DNA of 64,000 nucleotides from Bryocella elongata (lineage in GTDB: Bacteria; Acidobacteriota; Terriglobia; Terriglobales; Acidobacteriaceae), in the NCBI RefSeq assembly GCF_900108185.1, contig NZ_FNVA01000001.1, positions 744,001-808,000 of the forward strand. Direction: 5' to 3'. The position numbers were made by a program, and so were the translations under genes. Shown one piece after another: positions 15,893-23,526 of this stretch. The first letter of the stretch is position 1. The number at the start of each line of letters is the position of its first letter. The notes beneath the pieces were generated by a model. It had not been told where the DNA came from. It did not search any database and saw only the letters and a list, made by a program, of their open reading frames with translations.

Positions 15893-15908
15893 TGGCATCG
15901 AGCTTGCA
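15893..15908 (+). promoter_or_regulatory. Sigma-54 promoter of fliK-flgD-flgE
   Basis: TGGCATC (15893-15899), four bases, TTGCA (15904-15908) fit the -24/-12 pattern with correct 12-base GG-to-GC spacing. The transcript should start near 15919, only about five bases before the fliK ATG. Confidence 0.85.
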
Positions 15909-15923
15909 CTATAGATCGGCGTG

Positions 15924-17525
15924 ATGAACGTAGCCCATCTCGTGGACACCGCGACGACAGCGACCTCAACGTCGACGTCATCCACGACGTCGGTCCCGGC
16001 CGCTAGCCAGAACACGACGTCTTTCGCTCAGTCCCTCGCCCAGGCAAGCGAGCAGATGAACTCTTCCACGTCGAATGGCATGAGCGGCAGCAAGAACTCA
16101 AGCCAGTCTTCTTCCTCGAAGAAGAGCAGCGACCCGAAGACAGATAACGTGTCCTCCCTCGCAGCCGATGCCGTTACCGCCGCCCAGCTTGCGCTGCCGG
16201 CGCTCGGGTTCACTCCCCTGGCGCTGCCGGTCGCGCCGTTGGCGAAGGATGCCAGCGCTGCGATCCAGGGAATCGGCTCGGCCAGCACGGGCACCGACAC
16301 GGGCGCTGCCGCCAACGCTGGTGCCCCTTCGACGACCGCAGCCTCAACCCCTTCAACCCCTTCGACCCCTGCGGCTTCTGCGAGTCCGACGATGACCGCG
16401 GCGGAGATCGCCTCCCTCCTGAATCAGGTGGCTGGCTCGGCAACGAATGGCGCGGGCGCCCCGGACCAGCAGCTTTTGTCGCAGATCAAGGTCCAGTTGG
16501 ACAAGGCATTGCAGCAGGCTGGCCCTGCGCAGCCTGCTTCGCCCGCCGGGTCTGCGGTCGTGGCCGGTGCCGCTGGATCTGCCACTTCGCCCGTCTTTCC
16601 GGCCATGACAATTCCTGTCACCACGCCCGTATCGTTCCAGGCCGCGGTAACCACCAAGGCTCAGCAGGGAATCGCGACACAAGCTGCCGTGAAGCCGGGC
16701 ATGGTCGCGTCGCAGTCGAGCGACTCGGCGGTCACCGCACATGTCGCGACTTCAGGAAGCGCGAATAACTCTGGCCAGGGCTCGCAGGACGACAGCTCGG
16801 CGAAGCAGGGACACAAGGGCGCCGCGAGCACCGACGCCACGACCGGCAACAGCAACAGCAACGTCTCCGCGGTTGTGACCGCAGGCAACGATACCGCTGG
16901 CTTCCGCGCCGCGATGGCCGCCAACAACGGCGCGATCAGCGTCGCTCCGGCTTCGGCGAATGTGACAACTCAGCAGGCAGTCAGCCCGGAGGCAGCTCTT
17001 CAGACCGCAGCCGCTGGCGTTCACACCACGCAGCACGATGACGGTGTCACGACGGTGAGCGGAGCGGTCTCAGGCTCCACGATGCCGTCCATCCAGTCGG
17101 CCCGGCTCATGCAGTCGGCTTCGCAGTCTGAGATGCGCGTGGGCTTGCAGTCGGCGGAGTTCGGCAACATCACCATTCACACTTCAGCGGCTGGCCAGAC
17201 AGTCTCCACGCAGATCTCGGTCGAGCATCCCGAACTGGCGCGTGAGCTCGCTGCGCGACTTCCGGAGACCCAGACAAAGTTCGGCATCAGCCCGAACGTC
17301 GAGGTTCGCATCAGCAACCATCAGCAGTTTTCGGCAGGAACGGGTTCGAACGGCAGCAGTGCCAGCCAGGACCAGCAGGCATATCGTCAGGCCGCAAGCA
17401 CCACGACAACCGGCACATCGGCCTCCAATAGCGCTACGGATGCGTTCGTAAGCGCTGCCGCCGTGACCAGAATTTCCAACCAGACTTTGGCTTCTACCAG
17501 CAACCGACTCGATATCCGCGCCTAA
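15924..17525 (+). CDS. fliK: Flagellar hook-length control protein FliK
   Basis: A 533-residue protein, mostly Ser/Thr/Ala/Gly/Gln-rich and probably disordered, which is normal for the ruler part of FliK. The C-terminal region (about residues 395-460: GNITIHTSAAG, TQISVEHPELARELAARLP, VEVRISN) resembles the conserved substrate-switch domain that interacts with FlhB. ATG 15924 or the adjacent GTG 15921 may be used; no ribosome binding site is possible because the predicted RNA starts only about five bases earlier. It is followed by flgD and flgE, the hook cap and hook genes. Confidence 0.8.
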   Translation: MNVAHLVDTATTATSTSTSSTTSVPAASQNTTSFAQSLAQASEQMNSSTSNGMSGSKNSSQSSSSKKSSDPKTDNVSSLAADAVTAAQLALPALGFTPLALPVAPLAKDASAAIQGIGSASTGTDTGAAANAGAPSTTAASTPSTPSTPAASASPTMTAAEIASLLNQVAGSATNGAGAPDQQLLSQIKVQLDKALQQAGPAQPASPAGSAVVAGAAGSATSPVFPAMTIPVTTPVSFQAAVTTKAQQGIATQAAVKPGMVASQSSDSAVTAHVATSGSANNSGQGSQDDSSAKQGHKGAASTDATTGNSNSNVSAVVTAGNDTAGFRAAMAANNGAISVAPASANVTTQQAVSPEAALQTAAAGVHTTQHDDGVTTVSGAVSGSTMPSIQSARLMQSASQSEMRVGLQSAEFGNITIHTSAAGQTVSTQISVEHPELARELAARLPETQTKFGISPNVEVRISNHQQFSAGTGSNGSSASQDQQAYRQAASTTTTGTSASNSATDAFVSAAAVTRISNQTLASTSNRLDIRA

Positions 17526-17549
17526 GCAACAAGGCGCACAGGAGGCACC

Positions 17550-18077
17550 ATGGCTGTCAGCATGAATACCAACTCCCTCGCAGGTTCTCCGCTTCCGGCG
17601 GCGACAAGCACAAGTGGAACGTCCGGCAGCTCCACATCCACTTCAGCCAGCTCGGGAACAACAAGCATCGGCTCCACTTTCCTGAACCTGTTGGTGCAGG
17701 AGCTCCAGAATCAGGATCCGACCGCGCCGATGGACTCGACCGCGATGGTCGGCCAGATGATTTCGCTCAACCAGCTCGACCAGCTGACAAGCATCAACCA
17801 GGAGCTCAGCGGCTCCAGCACCTCGACGAGCTCGGCGACCGGCTCGTCGAAGCAAGGTGCGCAGGCTGCGGTGCAGTCCGCCGCCGGCGCCACGGGCACC
17901 TCCACTTCAGCCGCAGGCGCGACCGCGGCTTCCCAATCTCTTCCTTTTGATCCGACCACGATGATGCCCGTCGGATTCTCGAACTCCAATGCGGTGACGA
18001 ACGCGCTCAACACGCCTCTCGTCTCGCCCACAGTCACCGCGGCCCAGACGGCTGCCTCCACGTACGGCCTCTACTAA
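17550..18077 (+). CDS. flgD: Hook cap/assembly protein FlgD
   Basis: A 175-residue short FlgD. The hallmark segment STFLNLLVQELQNQDPTAPMDSTAMVGQM begins near residue 35 and marks the N-terminal FlgD domain that scaffolds hook assembly. The region after about 95 is low-complexity Ser/Thr/Ala and no Tudor/fibronectin-like cap domain is evident, so this is a short form. GGAGG lies eight bases before the ATG. Confidence 0.88.
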   Translation: MAVSMNTNSLAGSPLPAATSTSGTSGSSTSTSASSGTTSIGSTFLNLLVQELQNQDPTAPMDSTAMVGQMISLNQLDQLTSINQELSGSSTSTSSATGSSKQGAQAAVQSAAGATGTSTSAAGATAASQSLPFDPTTMMPVGFSNSNAVTNALNTPLVSPTVTAAQTAASTYGLY

Positions 18078-18088
18078 GGAGATCTCCC

Positions 18089-19351
18089 ATGGCATCGTTC
18101 TCAATTCCTCTGTCGGGCCTCACGGCGGCCCAGAGCCAGCTCACCGCAGTCTCCAATAACCTCGCGAACCTGAATACCGACGGCTATAAGGACCAGACGG
18201 TCAGCTTTTCGGACATCTTTGCCCAGGCCAGCGAGTCCAACGGCGCAGGCGATCCGATCCAGACCGGCTCGGGCGTCAACGTCGCAGCCAACGATTACAA
18301 CTTCACCGAAGGCAGCATCAGCTCCACGGGTGTCTCTTCCAACATGGCGCTCTCCGGTGATGGCTTCTTCGTGACCAAGGATGCTACCGGCCAGCTCGAC
18401 TACACTCGCGCCGGTGACTTCACCACGAACAACGCCGGCTACCTGACGTCGCCCAGCGGCGGTCTCGTCCTCGGATATCCGGCCGTCAATGGCGTGGTCA
18501 ATACGACTGCCGCTCTCCAGCCTTTGAAGGTGACCGACGTGACCAGCCCAGCGGTCGCAACCAGCGACTTCACCGTCAGTGCGAATCTGCAGGCAGGCAC
18601 GGCGTCGGGCACCAGCGTGACGCCCAGCTCACTGACTGTCTATGATTCGCTCGGCCAAACACATGAGCTGTCGATCAGCTACACCTCCGCCGGGAACAAC
18701 ACGTGGAACTATAGCGTGACCGTTCCGTCTTCGGACCTGAGCAGCGGCGGCACAGGCACCACCCAGGTTGCCAGTGGCACGCTGAGCTTCAACTCCAGCG
18801 GCCAGCTCACGCTGCCCAGCGGTGGCAATTCCATCGCGATCAGCATTCCCAGCGGTGGCACCTCCGGACTTGCTGACGGTGCCTCCGCGATGAACCTCAG
18901 CTGGAACCTCGAGGACGCATCGGGTAATCCCACGCTGACGCAGACCGCTGCGGCGAGCGGCACCAGCGCGACGACACAGAACGGCTACTCCAGCGGTTCA
19001 CTTTCTTCCTACCAGGTGGAAGCGGATGGCACGATCCAGGGAACCTTCTCGAGTGGCACCACGCTCGCTCTCGGTCAGGTTGCAGTGGCGTCGTTCGCCA
19101 ATGAGCAGGGTTTGAGCAACGTTGGCAGCAACGCCTTCCAGCCCACCGCCGCTTCGGGTCTTGCAGTGATCGGCGTTGCCGAGAACGGTGGTCGCGGAAG
19201 CATCGTTGGCGGCTCGGTAGAAGGATCCAACGTCGACATCTCCACCGAGTTCGCCAAGCTCATCGTGGCGCAGCAGGCGTACAGCGCGAATGCAAAGTCA
19301 GTGACGACCTTCAACCAGGTCTCGCAGGCCACGATCGCGATGCTGCAATAG
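18089..19351 (+). CDS. flgE: Flagellar hook protein FlgE
   Basis: A 420-residue hook subunit. The N-terminal rod/hook motif VSNNLANLNTDGYKDQTVSF and the C-terminal VEGSNVDISTEFAKLIVAQQAYSANAK are both present, with a Ser/Thr/Gly-rich central surface domain. It forms the universal joint, exported through the type III apparatus. AAGGAGA precedes the ATG. Confidence 0.95.
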   Translation: MASFSIPLSGLTAAQSQLTAVSNNLANLNTDGYKDQTVSFSDIFAQASESNGAGDPIQTGSGVNVAANDYNFTEGSISSTGVSSNMALSGDGFFVTKDATGQLDYTRAGDFTTNNAGYLTSPSGGLVLGYPAVNGVVNTTAALQPLKVTDVTSPAVATSDFTVSANLQAGTASGTSVTPSSLTVYDSLGQTHELSISYTSAGNNTWNYSVTVPSSDLSSGGTGTTQVASGTLSFNSSGQLTLPSGGNSIAISIPSGGTSGLADGASAMNLSWNLEDASGNPTLTQTAAASGTSATTQNGYSSGSLSSYQVEADGTIQGTFSSGTTLALGQVAVASFANEQGLSNVGSNAFQPTAASGLAVIGVAENGGRGSIVGGSVEGSNVDISTEFAKLIVAQQAYSANAKSVTTFNQVSQATIAMLQ

Positions 19352-19397
19352 TTGTAGACCCCGTATCCAGGCGGGGAACGAATGAACAGAGTAGCTC

Positions 19398-19427
19398 CGC
19401 CGAGGTCTTCTCATGAAGGCCTCGGCG
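19398..19427 (+). terminator. Stem-loop after flgE
   Basis: The arm at 19398-19410 pairs with 19415-19427 over 13 bp, with one G-U wobble, around a TCAT loop. No T tract follows, so it may be a weak terminator or a 3-prime stabilising structure of the fliK-flgD-flgE transcript. Confidence 0.6.
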
Positions 19428-19595
19428 TGAGCCACTCCAACCTTAGAACGACTCTCATCTTCGGCTCATTGAGCGGGCCGGGCGCTTCTCATCGAGCGCG
19501 CGGCCACAATCCGAACCTTCGCATTTGCGCGCAAACGCCTTGATTCAAGCGGGTTGCTGGCTATTTGCGAGGGTCTGTCCGCGTTTCGAACAATT

Positions 19596-19611
19596 TGGCA
19601 TCGCGATTGCA
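19596..19611 (+). promoter_or_regulatory. Sigma-54 promoter of the fliN-flhA-fliA-fliM operon
   Basis: TGGCATC (19596-19602), four bases, TTGCA (19607-19611) match the -24/-12 consensus with correct spacing. Expected start of transcription is near 19623. This promoter would place fliA, and so all sigma-28 genes, under sigma-54 control. Confidence 0.83.
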
Positions 19612-19726
19612 GTTAGTGATGTCGCAGATAGAAACCAGAGAGACACACCTAAACTCCTGGCGGCTTCTGCGGTGAAGGTCTACCCAATGGACTTCGCCAT
19701 CTTGGCAACGGAAGGCACACGACAGC

Positions 19727-20044
19727 ATGACCGCCACTGCCCCAACGGAAGCCCCGAATCCCGAGCCGCAAGCCCGGCTGACCGGGCCGCAGCTGGTTGA
19801 GAAGAGCGCTGAGCGCTCGAGCTTCGACCTCATCCCCTGGTTGCCCTGCACCCTCGCACTGGATATCCCCGTGGTGCACTTCACGGTCCGTAATCTCCTG
19901 GAGCTCGCCAAGGGCTCCATCGTCGAAACCCACTATCACCAGAGCAGCGATCTTCCTCTTCGTGCAAACACCCAGCTCGTTGGCTGGACGGAGTTTGAGG
20001 TTGTCGGTGATCGCCTTGCTGTTCGCCTTACGGATCTGTCATGA
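19727..20044 (+). CDS. fliN: FliN-type switch protein, short SpoA domain
   Basis: A 105-residue protein whose last 65 residues are a SpoA/FliN domain (LDIPVVHFTVRNLLELAKGSIVETHY ... VGWTEFEVVGDRLAVRLTDL, shown in two parts). It lacks the N-terminal extension of the second FliN-like protein at 27512. It is the first gene of the export operon, overlapping fliO as ATGA. It may form the C-ring spiral with FliM or a dedicated export-platform dock for FliH. Confidence 0.75.
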   Translation: MTATAPTEAPNPEPQARLTGPQLVEKSAERSSFDLIPWLPCTLALDIPVVHFTVRNLLELAKGSIVETHYHQSSDLPLRANTQLVGWTEFEVVGDRLAVRLTDLS

Positions 20045-20454
20045 ACGAAACTCAGCCTAAGCTTCAGAACAAGCCTCGGAAGAAGACGTCGCGCCGCCGC
20101 CCTGTGGCCCGGCCTCTCGAGATGCCGCAACCCGCGCTGTCCTTCGTTCCCAGGGCCGTTGCGCCCAACGCGGGCGGCATCCTCAGCTCAATCCTCGGCT
20201 GGCTCCGTGCCCGTCGTGCCCAATCACTGCAGACCAGCAAGCTCCGGGTCTCCGAGACGATTCAGCTTGGCGACAAGCGCTTCGTTTCGGTAGTCCATGT
20301 GGATGGACGCCGCTTCCTGATTGGTGGCAGCTCCACCAGCGTGGCGTTGCTCACGCAGCTCGACAGCGCGGAAGCACCGTTTGGAGAAGCACTTCGCAAG
20401 GCGGCAGCACCCCGCAAGCGCAGCACTTCCACGCGCACGAGGAAGGCAGCGTAG
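20041..20454 (+). CDS. fliO: FliO-like export protein without an obvious membrane segment
   Basis: A 137-residue basic protein placed directly before fliP, where fliO is expected. The C-terminal half has the FliO cytoplasmic pattern: LRVSETIQLGDKRFVSVVHV, DGRRFLIGG, SVALLTQL. The N-terminus is Lys/Arg/Pro-rich, and the only mildly hydrophobic stretch (GGILSSILGWL, about residues 44-54) is too short and polar for a normal transmembrane helix. FliO normally has one, so this version is unusual. It overlaps both neighbours. Confidence 0.68.
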   Translation: MNETQPKLQNKPRKKTSRRRPVARPLEMPQPALSFVPRAVAPNAGGILSSILGWLRARRAQSLQTSKLRVSETIQLGDKRFVSVVHVDGRRFLIGGSSTSVALLTQLDSAEAPFGEALRKAAAPRKRSTSTRTRKAA

Positions 20455-21326
20455 TGAAACTCGCGATTCCAATGCGGAGCGTCGTCACGGGCCTTGTTTT
20501 CGTGTCGGCACTTGCGATTGTTCCGGAAGCTCAAGCGGCTCCGCCGCAGTCTTCGGATATGGTCACCCTGCCGCAGTCGCAGGAGACCTCGCTGCCGGTA
20601 GTTCGGCCGCTGCCCCCTTTTACGCCTCTGGCGCCACGTCGTGCACCGCAGGCTGGTGCTCCGGCAGATCCGAACCAGATCACCATCAGTGGGCTTGGTG
20701 CGAACTCTCCGCAGTGGACGATCGTCGTCCTGCTGACATTTCTCACCCTGATCCCGTCGATCCTCATCTGCATGACGCCGTTTGCGCGTCTGCTGGTGGT
20801 CTTCCACTTCCTACGTCAGGCTCTCGGACTTCAGACCACACCGTCCAACCAGACGCTGGTTGGCCTGTCGCTCATCATGACCTTCTTCCTCATGCAGCCG
20901 GTAGGGAAGACCATCTACGAAGACTCGATTGTCCCCATGCAGAGCGGCCAGATCACAGCGATGGTCGCGCTGGATCGCGGCATCGTGCCGCTGCGCCAGT
21001 TCATGACGCATTTCGTTCGCGAGAAGGACGTTGCGCTCTTCCTCGATATCGCCAAGGAGCCGCGCCCGGCCACCCTTAATGATGTTTCGCTCCGGGTCCT
21101 GCTACCCGCTTACGTGCTCTCTGAGCTGAAGAGCGGCTTCCAGATCGGTGCGGTGCTCTTTCTTCCGTTCCTCGTGGTGGACATGATCGTCGCTTCCATC
21201 ACGACTTCGGTCGGCATGATGCAGCTTCCCCCGGTTGTGATCTCGACGCCCCTGAAGCTGCTGCTCTTTCTCATGGTCGATGGCTGGCACCTGCTCATCG
21301 GGTCGCTGATGAGGAGCTTCTACTAA
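20454..21326 (+). CDS. fliP: Flagellar export gate protein FliP
   Basis: A 290-residue membrane protein with a cleavable signal-like N-terminus (VFVSALAIVPEAQA), then the FliP core: LTFLTLIPSILICMTPFARLLVVFHFLRQALG and VLLPAYVLSELKSGFQIG. The start is GTG at 20454, overlapping the fliO stop. It is longer than E. coli FliP because of a Pro-rich segment after the signal peptide. It forms the export gate with FliQ and FliR. Confidence 0.95.
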   Translation: MKLAIPMRSVVTGLVFVSALAIVPEAQAAPPQSSDMVTLPQSQETSLPVVRPLPPFTPLAPRRAPQAGAPADPNQITISGLGANSPQWTIVVLLTFLTLIPSILICMTPFARLLVVFHFLRQALGLQTTPSNQTLVGLSLIMTFFLMQPVGKTIYEDSIVPMQSGQITAMVALDRGIVPLRQFMTHFVREKDVALFLDIAKEPRPATLNDVSLRVLLPAYVLSELKSGFQIGAVLFLPFLVVDMIVASITTSVGMMQLPPVVISTPLKLLLFLMVDGWHLLIGSLMRSFY

Positions 21327-21595
21327 TGGGAGTCGATCCTGTAGTCGCCCTGGGCCGGTCGATGCTCATGCAGGTGGTCCTGCTGACTGCGCCGCTGCTC
21401 CTGGCAGCGGTTGCCATCAGCTTCATCATCAACATCATCCAGGTACTCACCTCGTTGCAGGACCAGACGCTCTCCACGGTACCGCGACTGCTCGCCATTG
21501 GCGGCGCCCTGTTCTTCATGATGCCGTGGATGCTGCGCCACCTTGCACACTACACCGTCACCATGCTGTCCGACTTTCATGGGGTGCTGCAGTGA
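21326..21595 (+). CDS. fliQ: Flagellar export gate protein FliQ
   Basis: An 89-residue protein with two membrane helices. The segment AVAISFIINIIQVLTSLQDQTLSTVPRL contains the family pattern (Q-x3-S-x-Q-[ED]-x-T-[LM]-x-x-x-P) around residues 36-55. Its ATG overlaps the fliP stop and its stop overlaps the fliR GTG. Confidence 0.95.
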   Translation: MGVDPVVALGRSMLMQVVLLTAPLLLAAVAISFIINIIQVLTSLQDQTLSTVPRLLAIGGALFFMMPWMLRHLAHYTVTMLSDFHGVLQ

Positions 21596-22362
21596 TCCAC
21601 CTGACGCTCTCCGACATCTTCATCGTCTTCCTCACCATTACCACCCGCCTGACGGGGCTGATGATGTTCGCTCCCTTCTTTGGCAGCGCCGCCGTTCCTA
21701 TCCGGATCAAGACCGGAATGACGATCCTCTTGACCTTCCTGCTCTATCCGCTTGTTTCGACGCACCTTAAGGCAGTTGACCTGAGCCAGTGGCCGCTGTT
21801 GGTCTTCTCCGAGTTGATGGTCGGCGTGGGTGTCGGCATCGTCTCGAACCTGGTGTTCGATGCGGTCCAGATGGCCGGCCAGATCCTCAGTGTGCAGATC
21901 GGATATTCGCTGGTCAACATCCTCGATCCGCAGACGCAGGTTGAGTCGACGGTCGTTGCGACCTTCCACCAGACCATCGCCATGCTGGTCTTCCTTCGGC
22001 TCGGCATTCCGCTCTACCTGCTTCGCGTGATGGCCCGCAGCTTCGACTACCTTCCGCCCCAGACCAACCACATCAGCGGCGCGTTTGTGCAGACGCTGGT
22101 GCACATGGTGGCTTCGGTATTCCTCCTCGGAGTGCAGCTGGCTGCGCCCGTTCTCGCCGCGACGCTGCTGCTGGACATTGCGATGGGACTGATGGGCAAA
22201 GCCGCTGCACAGCTTCCCCTGATGCTCCTTGGCCCGGCCGTAAAGAGCGTCATCGGTCTCTCGATCCTCGGAGTCTCGCTCAAGTTCTGGCCCGATCTCT
22301 TCTCGCGCCTCTTTCTCAGTTCCATGGCGAGTGCCGAAAACCTGCTTCACCTGGCGAACTAG
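21592..22362 (+). CDS. fliR: Flagellar export gate protein FliR
   Basis: A 256-residue integral membrane protein with about six hydrophobic segments, including RLTGLMMFAPFFGSAAVP and GQILSVQIGYSLVNILDPQTQ, both typical of FliR. GTG at 21592 was chosen because it overlaps the fliQ stop and starts the first helix; the longer open frame upstream lies inside fliQ. Confidence 0.94.
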   Translation: MIHLTLSDIFIVFLTITTRLTGLMMFAPFFGSAAVPIRIKTGMTILLTFLLYPLVSTHLKAVDLSQWPLLVFSELMVGVGVGIVSNLVFDAVQMAGQILSVQIGYSLVNILDPQTQVESTVVATFHQTIAMLVFLRLGIPLYLLRVMARSFDYLPPQTNHISGAFVQTLVHMVASVFLLGVQLAAPVLAATLLLDIAMGLMGKAAAQLPLMLLGPAVKSVIGLSILGVSLKFWPDLFSRLFLSSMASAENLLHLAN

Positions 22363-22371
22363 ACCGAGACC

Positions 22372-23526
22372 ATGGCCGATCCGCAAAAAACAGAACAAGC
22401 AACAGAACACCGCCGCAATAAAGCCCGCGAAGAGGGTTCGGTTGCGCGTTCGCGTGAGCTGCCGAACGTCCTGGCCATGGGCGCGGTGGCGGCGACCCTG
22501 TCCTTCATGATGCCGTCCGCAGTCCCTCACTGGACGCACCTCTACCGTGAGCTTCTGGATGTTGCGATCAATGAGGACCTGCGCCCGACGAGCCCGATCT
22601 TCTTCTGGAGCGCGCTCGAGGTAATGCGCTGGATCGCACCGCTCCTACTCGTCGCGCTGGCGGTATCGGTGGGTGCGGGTTATGCGCAGGGAGGATTTGT
22701 CTTCGCTCCCAATGCTCTCCAGCCCAAGTTTGAGCGCTTCGATCCCTCCAAGAAACTGGGCCAGATGTTCTCCCCGCTGGGCCTCAGCAACGTCGCCAAG
22801 TCGCTCCTCCCGTTCGGGGCGATTGCGTGGATGACGGCCTCGGCCTTCGAGAAGGCGTGGCCCCAGCTGATCACGGCTACGGACATGAGCCTGCGCGGCT
22901 TCGGGGCATTTGTCGGATCCATCATCATGGGCCTGGTGTGGAAGGCCGGTATGGTCCTGCTGGCCTGGTCCGGTGTGGACTATCTGCTCACCTGGCGCAA
23001 GATCGAGGGCGACATGAAGATGAGCAAGCAGGAGGTCAAGGAGGAGTCGAAGGACGTCGACGGCAACCCCCTGATCAAGCGCCGGCTTCGCCAGGTGGCG
23101 CGCATGATGCGCCGCAAGTGGTCGATGAAGGCTGCCGCTACCGCGACCGTGGTCATCACCAACCCGACGCACTACGCCGTTGCGCTGAAGTACACCCCTG
23201 ACATGGACGCGCCCATCATCGTCGCCAAGGGCCTCGACCTGGTGGCGCAGAAGATCAAGGAAGTCGCGCGCGACGCCGGCGTGATGCTCATTGAGAATCG
23301 TCCGCTCGCGCAGGCTCTCTACAAGACCGTCGCGGTTGGCGACACGATTCCCGCAAAGCTTTACCAGGGAGTCGCCGAGATCCTCGTACTCGTTTACAAG
23401 GCGCAGGCTGACGTTCAGCGCGCCGAGGCCGCCCGCCGTTCGCGCGACGCTTCGGGTCGTGCCAAGCCCTCGCAGCCCGCACAAAATCAGCCTACTTCCC
23501 AGCAAAGACAAGGAAACTCCCGATGA
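22372..23526 (+). CDS. flhB: Export substrate-specificity switch protein FlhB
   Basis: A 384-residue protein with the FlhB opening MADPQKTEQATEHRRNKAREEG, four membrane segments and a cytoplasmic domain holding the autocleavage motif NPTH (VVITNPTHYAVALKY, near residue 264). This fits a working switch from rod/hook to filament export, in partnership with FliK. The tail is Gln/Ser/Pro-rich and disordered. The stop overlaps flhA. Confidence 0.96.
   Translation: MADPQKTEQATEHRRNKAREEGSVARSRELPNVLAMGAVAATLSFMMPSAVPHWTHLYRELLDVAINEDLRPTSPIFFWSALEVMRWIAPLLLVALAVSVGAGYAQGGFVFAPNALQPKFERFDPSKKLGQMFSPLGLSNVAKSLLPFGAIAWMTASAFEKAWPQLITATDMSLRGFGAFVGSIIMGLVWKAGMVLLAWSGVDYLLTWRKIEGDMKMSKQEVKEESKDVDGNPLIKRRLRQVARMMRRKWSMKAAATATVVITNPTHYAVALKYTPDMDAPIIVAKGLDLVAQKIKEVARDAGVMLIENRPLAQALYKTVAVGDTIPAKLYQGVAEILVLVYKAQADVQRAEAARRSRDASGRAKPSQPAQNQPTSQQRQGNSR

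Larger units (their letters stand above)
19352..19726. other. Gap between flgE and fliN
   Basis: No gene is supported in this 375-base stretch. It holds a stem-loop just after flgE (19398-19427) and a sigma-54 promoter (19596-19611); the open frame at 19525-19800 shows no family features. The leader before fliN is about 105 bases. Confidence 0.6.

Noticed and set aside
19525-19800. Small gene between flgE and fliN
   Set aside because: It spans the sigma-54 promoter, has no ribosome site and no recognisable features.
21577-22539. 320-codon minus-strand frame over fliR
   Set aside because: Antisense shadow rich in His, Arg, Glu and Asp; fliR on the plus strand is clear.
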